51,133 bases of DNA from Tannerellaceae bacterium. GTDB taxonomy: Bacteria > Bacteroidota > Bacteroidia > Bacteroidales > Tannerellaceae. The stretch covers positions 1 to 51,133 of the forward strand of contig JAJQAZ010000001.1 of assembly GCA_021203545.1 (NCBI GenBank). Direction: 5' to 3'. How positions within the stretch are numbered: the stretch's first letter is position 1; each line of letters opens with the position of its first letter. The position numbers and the translations under genes were made by a program. Under the pieces are notes generated by a model. The model had not been told where the DNA came from, made no database searches, and saw only the letters and a program-made list of their open reading frames with translations. Of this stretch, positions 47,533 to 51,133 are shown in pieces.

Positions 47533-47609
47533 AATAAACAGGGTTATTAATTAGTTATTGATTTTATTGAATGTTATACCTTTTTCGTCGCCCGCATCAT
47601 TCCCCACAC

Positions 47610-47645
47610 AAAAAAAATGCGTCAGTAAAAATACTAACGCATTTT
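47610..47645 (-). terminator. Intrinsic terminator inside the carB leader (attenuator hairpin)
   Basis: Minus-strand AAAATGCGTTAGTA pairs with TACTGACGCATTTT over 14 positions (one U-G) around a UUUU loop, followed at once by a run of eight U in all. On the plus strand the wobble becomes a C-A mismatch, so the signal points in the direction of carB. It lies 78 nt upstream of carB and 120 nt downstream of the promoter. Confidence 0.85.
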
Positions 47646-47748
47646 ATATAAATAAATTATATAGATGTAACGGAAAGGAAAAAGACTTATGGCCGGATGA
47701 AAAACCGGAAACAATATGAGAATAATACTTATATGTTTTCTGTACCAT
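47644..47748 (-). CDS. Candidate 34-aa leader peptide of carB
   Basis: An ATG about 17 nt after the predicted transcription start opens a 34-codon frame (MVQKTYKYYSHIVSGFSSGH...). Its TAA at 47646-47644 overlaps the first bases of the terminator hairpin. The second half of the frame is pyrimidine-rich on the RNA (codons 22-26 are TCT TTT TCC TTT CCG). No Arg codon is present. Position and stop codon are what make it notable; coding is not proven, and Bacteroidota genes often lack a clear ribosome binding site, so that test does not help. Confidence 0.45.
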   Translation of the reverse strand: MVQKTYKYYSHIVSGFSSGHKSFSFPLHLYNLFI

Positions 47749-47772
47749 AGAGTCTGATCTGCAAAATTTAGG

Positions 47773-47804
47773 CAAAGATACAACATCATATAATTTTGCG
47801 CAAA
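47773..47804 (-). promoter_or_regulatory. Full promoter of carB
   Basis: Minus-strand TTTG (47804-47801), a 20-nt spacer, then TATCTTTG (47780-47773); both boxes are exact. The predicted start near 47765 gives a leader of about 230 nt. Confidence 0.88.
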
Positions 47805-47890
47805 CCCGGACCGGGTTAAATATTAAAAAAGTCCCTCTTCAATCACCCAATTCTACAAATATCCCTATAGAAATGAATTAGATATTCTTT

Positions 47891-47978
47891 CGGTACTATA
47901 ATTATGAAACGAATCGACTATAATTATCATTTGTTCGTTCTATAATTATAATCGATTCGGTACTATAATTATAGTACC
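47891..47978. promoter_or_regulatory. Tandem array of four palindromic sites
   Basis: CTATAATTAT occurs at 47896-47905, 47918-47927, 47940-47949 and 47963-47972, with spacings of 22, 22 and 23 bp. The last is part of the perfect 20-bp palindrome GGTACTATAATTATAGTACC. Between sites, CGAATCGA (47910-47917) and its reverse complement TCGATTCG (47952-47959) are arranged symmetrically. It lies about 90 bp upstream of the carB -33 box and 170 bp upstream of the tcdA -7 box. It looks like an operator array. Confidence 0.6.
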
Positions 47979-48143
47979 AAAAAGTGAATTCCATCTGTTT
48001 GGAAAGTTCCGCCGTTCGTATTTTACAACATACGTGTAAAAAATATCCGGCTTTATCCTGTTCTTCAAAATTAATTTGTGTCAAAAAAACATATTTAACT
48101 CTGTTTTGCTGTTCCTTTGTTTCCTATTCATCTGTTTTATATC

Positions 48144-48151
48144 TACTTTTG
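48144..48151 (+). promoter_or_regulatory. -7 box for tcdA-lolD
   Basis: TACTTTTG is an exact TAnnTTTG match, 17 nt before the tcdA ATG. The nearest TTTG is 24 nt upstream, slightly longer than usual. Confidence 0.55.
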
Positions 48152-48168
48152 TAACCAAATTTTTCAGA

Positions 48169-48882
48169 ATGAGTTATCAGTGGAATAGCAGAACCAAACT
48201 TTTACTGGGTGCGGAAAGATTGGAATATCTGGCCGGATGTCATGTGTTAGTAGTAGGACTTGGAGGAGTAGGGGCGTATGCCGCCGAACAGATTTGCCGG
48301 GCAGGTATCGGACAGATGACTATTGTGGACGGGGATACGGTAAATGAAAGTAATCTGAACCGGCAACTTCCGTCGTTGCATTCTACGATAGGACAACCCA
48401 AAGCGGAAGTGGTCGGCAAACGGCTGTTAGATATCAATCCGGAACTAAAACTTACGATATTGAACGAGTTCTTAAAAGATGAAAGACTGGAAGAAGTGTT
48501 ATCGGTAAATTCGTTTGATTTTGTAGTGGATGCGATTGATTCGTTAAGCCCGAAAGTCTTTCTTCTGTATCACTCCTATCAGAAAAATCTGAAAATTGTA
48601 TCCTCTATGGGAGCCGGAGGAAAAATGGACCCCTCGCAGGTACAAATTACCGATATATCAAAGACATCGGCATGTGCATTAGCCCGTGTAGTACGAAAAA
48701 GGTTAAGAGGAAAAGGAATCAAAAAAGGGATACCTGTTGTCTTTTCTACCGAACCGGCTAATCCGGAGGCGGTTATTGAAGTAGAAAATGAGCAGAATAA
48801 ACGTACAACAGTGGGTACTGTTTCGTATATGCCTGCCACATTCGGTTGTTTCCTGGCCTCGTATGTAATCAGAAATATATAA
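48169..48882 (+). CDS. tcdA: tRNA threonylcarbamoyladenosine dehydratase (TcdA/CsdL, ThiF-like)
   Basis: E1-like enzyme that cyclises t6A to ct6A at position 37 of tRNAs. The 237-aa protein has the ThiF/MoeB nucleotide-binding motif VVGLGGVGAYAAEQICRAGIG (near residues 24-44), DGDTVNESNLNRQ, and VVDAIDSLSPK. I start at the ATG at 48169 after the -7 box; the frame is open 93 nt further and would add a spurious hydrophobic N-terminus. lolD follows after 9 nt. Confidence 0.9.
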   Translation: MSYQWNSRTKLLLGAERLEYLAGCHVLVVGLGGVGAYAAEQICRAGIGQMTIVDGDTVNESNLNRQLPSLHSTIGQPKAEVVGKRLLDINPELKLTILNEFLKDERLEEVLSVNSFDFVVDAIDSLSPKVFLLYHSYQKNLKIVSSMGAGGKMDPSQVQITDISKTSACALARVVRKRLRGKGIKKGIPVVFSTEPANPEAVIEVENEQNKRTTVGTVSYMPATFGCFLASYVIRNI

Positions 48883-48891
48883 TTATCAGCT

Positions 48892-49548
48892 ATGATAATA
48901 ACAAAAGGAATAACGAAAAGCTTTGGTTCACTAAAGGTGTTGAAAGGGATTGACCTGACAATCAATGATAGTGAAATCGTTTCTATTGTAGGACCCAGTG
49001 GAGCAGGAAAAACAACTCTTTTACAGATTATCGGTACACTGGATTCGCCGGATAACGGAGAGTTAATTATAAACAATACCCGCACACAGGATCTGAACGA
49101 TAAAGAACTGGCCGCTTTTCGTAATCAGAACATCGGATTTGTTTTTCAGTTTCACCAGCTTTTACCCGAATTTACAGCGCTGGAAAATGTGATGATTCCT
49201 GCTCTGATAGGAAAAACGAGTAAAGAAAATGCTGAAAAGAAAGCGAAAGAGATTCTTGATTTTCTGAAATTAGGCGACCGTATGGAGCATAAGCCGGCTG
49301 AATTATCCGGAGGTGAGAAGCAACGGGTAGCAGTAGCCAGGGCACTGATAAATAATCCGTCTGTGATCTTAGCTGATGAACCGTCCGGTAGTCTGGATAC
49401 CAAAAACAAAGAAGAATTGCATGCGCTATTCTTCGAACTAAGAGATAAAATGAAACAGACTTTTGTAATCGTAACACACGATGAACAATTGGCTGCCGAT
49501 ACCGACCGGATTATTCATATCCGGGACGGGCTGGTGATTAACAATTAA
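48892..49548 (+). CDS. LolD-like ABC transporter ATP-binding protein
   Basis: A 218-aa ATPase of the LolD/MacB group. Walker A is GPSGAGKTT (near 34-42), Q-loop [21 protein letters not shown], signature [15 protein letters not shown], Walker [13 protein letters not shown] and H-loop [23 protein letters not shown] is the LolD-type Q-loop region, so a role in lipoprotein release from the inner membrane is likely. The permease partner is not in the window. Confidence 0.85.
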   Translation: MIITKGITKSFGSLKVLKGIDLTINDSEIVSIVGPSGAGKTTLLQIIGTLDSPDNGELIINNTRTQDLNDKELAAFRNQNIGFVFQFHQLLPEFTALENVMIPALIGKTSKENAEKKAKEILDFLKLGDRMEHKPAELSGGEKQRVAVARALINNPSVILADEPSGSLDTKNKEELHALFFELRDKMKQTFVIVTHDEQLAADTDRIIHIRDGLVINN

Positions 49549-49550
49549 GT

Positions 49551-49654
49551 GGATAGTAGTTAGTAGCTGGTAGTTAGTAGACTTTTAGTGTAACAAAAGA
49601 AAATGGGCAAAGCGACTTCTTCTACTAACTACTATCTACCAACTACTAACTACT
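49551..49654. repeat. Imperfect inverted repeat of TAGTTAGTAG units
   Basis: 49551-49581 is built from AGTAGTTAGTAG and GGTAGTTAGTAGA; 49621-49654 is its imperfect reverse complement (CTACTAACTACT, TACCAACTACTAACTACT). The 39-nt centre lies between them. The hairpin fills most of the gap between lolD and the transporter gene. Confidence 0.75.
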
Positions 49655-49671
49655 CAAAACTAATTTTTTTT

Positions 49672-51045
49672 ATGTCAACTGAAAAACGAGTAACATTTGG
49701 AAGTAAATTAGGTGTGGTACTGGCAACCGTTGGTTGTGCCGTCGGGCTTGGAAATATATGGCGTTTCCCTTATATGACCGGCATTAACGGTGGGGCTGCC
49801 TTCCTTCTCATCTATTTTATTTGTATCCTGTTTTTAGGACTTCCTGTTATGCTGACAGAGTTCTTTATCGGTCGTAAATCCAGACGGAATGCAGCCGGCG
49901 TATTCAAAGTAATGGCACCCGGAACCAAATGGAGCATTATCGGATATAACGGAGTGTTTGCCGCTTTTTTTATACTTGGATTTTACGCTGTTGTTTCGGG
50001 CTGGACACTGGAATATATATTCCAGGCATTGAGCGGTTCGCTCAATGGCAAAAGTGCTGAAGAGTTTCAACAGGACTTCACTCTCTTTTCCGGTAGTATA
50101 ATACGCCCTATTTTATGGACATTCCTGTTTATTGGAATGACTCATATTATTATTGTTTCAGGGGTCAAGAAAGGGATTGAACGGGCTTCGAAAATTATGA
50201 TGCCTGTTTTATTTCTGATCCTGATTATTTTATGTGTGCGCTCGGTTACATTACCAAATGCACATCTGGGACTGGATTTTCTTTTTAAACCGGACTTTAG
50301 TAAGATAAATTCTTCTGTTATTCTGAGTGCTATGGGGCAGGCATTTTTCTCCTTAAGCATCGGAATGGGATGCCTTATCACCTATTCGTCTTATTTCGTG
50401 AAAGATACGAATTTACAAAAAACAGCCTTACAAGTAACTTTTCTGGATACATTAGTTGCTATCCTGGCAGGTATTATGATCTTTCCGGCAGTGTTTAGTT
50501 TCGGTATCGAACCGACAGCCGGCCCGGAGCTGGTATTTATTACGCTGCCGAATGTGTTTAACCAGTTGCCTTTAGGCAATATCTGGTCGTTGATATTCTT
50601 CATCCTTTTAGGAGTCGCAGCCCTTACATCTACAATTTCACTTCACGAAGTTGCTACAGCCTATATGCACGAAGAGTATAAGATGATCCGTTCGCGGGCT
50701 GCCCTTATCGTATCCCTGGGGATATTGATTTTAGGGATTTTCAGTTCCTTGTCTATGGGTATTTTGAAGGAATATACCATTTTCGGACTCACATTTTTTG
50801 AATTCCTCGATTATATAACAGCAAAAGTCATGTTACCTTTGGGAGGTATGCTGATCTGTATATATGTAGGGTTCAGAGTGGATAGAAAAATTCTGAAAGC
50901 CGAATTAACAAACGAAGGTACGGTTCCTTTCTACTTTTTTAATACCTATGTATTCTTTATGAAATACATAGCTCCCATAGCGATCGGGCTGATATTCCTG
51001 AATGAACTGGGATTAATACAAAAAATACAGGAACTGGTTGCCTGA
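49672..51045 (+). CDS. Sodium-dependent transporter, neurotransmitter:sodium symporter family
   Basis: A 457-aa inner-membrane symporter of the LeuT family with about 11-12 membrane segments. It has the hallmark VGCAVGLGNIWRFPYMTG (residues 19-37) in TM1, GLPVMLTEFFIGR in TM2, and FFSLSIGMGCLITYSSYF in TM6. The substrate is likely an amino acid, but this is inferred from the family. I start at the ATG at 49672, before the short soluble N-terminus; a frame from 49603 runs through the inverted repeat and is unlikely. Confidence 0.92.
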   Translation: MSTEKRVTFGSKLGVVLATVGCAVGLGNIWRFPYMTGINGGAAFLLIYFICILFLGLPVMLTEFFIGRKSRRNAAGVFKVMAPGTKWSIIGYNGVFAAFFILGFYAVVSGWTLEYIFQALSGSLNGKSAEEFQQDFTLFSGSIIRPILWTFLFIGMTHIIIVSGVKKGIERASKIMMPVLFLILIILCVRSVTLPNAHLGLDFLFKPDFSKINSSVILSAMGQAFFSLSIGMGCLITYSSYFVKDTNLQKTALQVTFLDTLVAILAGIMIFPAVFSFGIEPTAGPELVFITLPNVFNQLPLGNIWSLIFFILLGVAALTSTISLHEVATAYMHEEYKMIRSRAALIVSLGILILGIFSSLSMGILKEYTIFGLTFFEFLDYITAKVMLPLGGMLICIYVGFRVDRKILKAELTNEGTVPFYFFNTYVFFMKYIAPIAIGLIFLNELGLIQKIQELVA

Positions 51046-51070
51046 TAAGCAATCAGAAAAACAGAGTGGT

Positions 51071-51133
51071 TCCCCGCGAAGGCGGGGATCGCATAGGAAC
51101 AGACGGTAACTATATATTAAATTATACAAACAG
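51071..51133. repeat. Second copy of the 23515-type repeat, cut by the window end
   Basis: GTTCCCCGC-GAAG-GCGGGGATCGCA, then CGGTAAC, a TATATTAAA tract and TTATACAAAC, parallels 23518-23581 in order and spacing. Only the left arm is inside the window; a matching right arm is expected just beyond it. The first hairpin could also terminate the transporter gene. Confidence 0.75.

Noticed and set aside
47891-47978. CRISPR array
   Set aside because: Only four 10-bp units with 12-13-nt spacers, far too short, and no cas genes; the unit is self-complementary like an operator.
47902-48084. 60-codon minus-strand frame across the palindrome array
   Set aside because: It has only a TTG start, and its second half simply translates the repeated CTATAATTAT units. 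The first half looks somewhat protein-like and could be a remnant, but I cannot support a gene.

Overview
The window looks like chromosomal DNA from a member of the Bacteroidales (phylum Bacteroidota). The gene content and gene order fit this: rimP-nusA-infB-cvpA-sufBCD in one run, menaquinone-type glpABC, a bacterial glutaminyl cyclase, a FimB/Mfa2-like fimbrial lipoprotein and lipoproteins with a short lipobox. The promoters fit too: TAnnTTTG -7 boxes recur upstream of genes, and in the best cases a TTTG -33 box lies 19-20 nt further upstream. The genus cannot be fixed by eye. Base composition is moderate to AT-rich, and no plasmid, phage or complete insertion sequence is visible.

Layout. 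1-8425 is a glycerol / glycerol-3-phosphate locus: glpK, glpF, an outer-membrane barrel protein, an unrecognised 220-aa protein, then glpA-glpB-glpC and a small ORF. 8556-10524 is a tightly coupled membrane-protein cluster (TM2, DUF2752, DUF4870-like, M48 protease) in which the first and last genes each carry a one-base frameshift. 10635-12454 holds sufS and rnhB. 12468-17664 is a minus-strand run: gyrB, a C26-M19 peptidase fusion, a glutaminyl cyclase-like lipoprotein and sufE. 17665-18350 is a repeat-rich spacer. 18384-18891 is tRNA-Glu, rpsT, tRNA-Glu. Then come a DUF2721 protein, recO, tRNA-Arg, a voltage-gated cation channel homologue, a broken fimbrial-anchor gene and a TIM-barrel isomerase-like gene. 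23692-32481 is the translation and Fe-S operon rimP-nusA-infB-cvpA-sufB-sufC-sufD (minus strand). pdxB and an M23/LysM peptidase converge at 33970-34372. 35787-41459 is the minus-strand run S8 protease-xseA-xseB-ispD-recG. After an Lrp-type regulator and two FKBP isomerases come a large repeat spacer, carB with a long leader, and then tcdA, lolD and a sodium-dependent transporter on the plus strand.

How genes work together. GlpF and GlpK would bring in and phosphorylate glycerol, and GlpABC would oxidise glycerol-3-phosphate with electrons passed to the quinone pool. SufBCD, SufS and SufE form an almost complete Fe-S assembly set spread over three loci in the window. RecO, RecG, XseA/XseB, GyrB and RnhB are housekeeping DNA-maintenance genes.

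The most interesting signals are non-coding or in broken genes. (1) carB has a leader with a perfectly spaced promoter, a 34-codon reading frame that stops exactly at a strong intrinsic terminator hairpin, and carB about 80 nt later; this looks like a translation-coupled attenuator. (2) Upstream of it are four copies of a palindromic core at 22, 22 and 23 bp spacing. (3) Intergenic spaces carry several families of large inverted repeats, some shared between sites. (4) Three accessory membrane or surface genes carry four one-base indels, all in or beside homopolymer runs, while the essential genes are intact.
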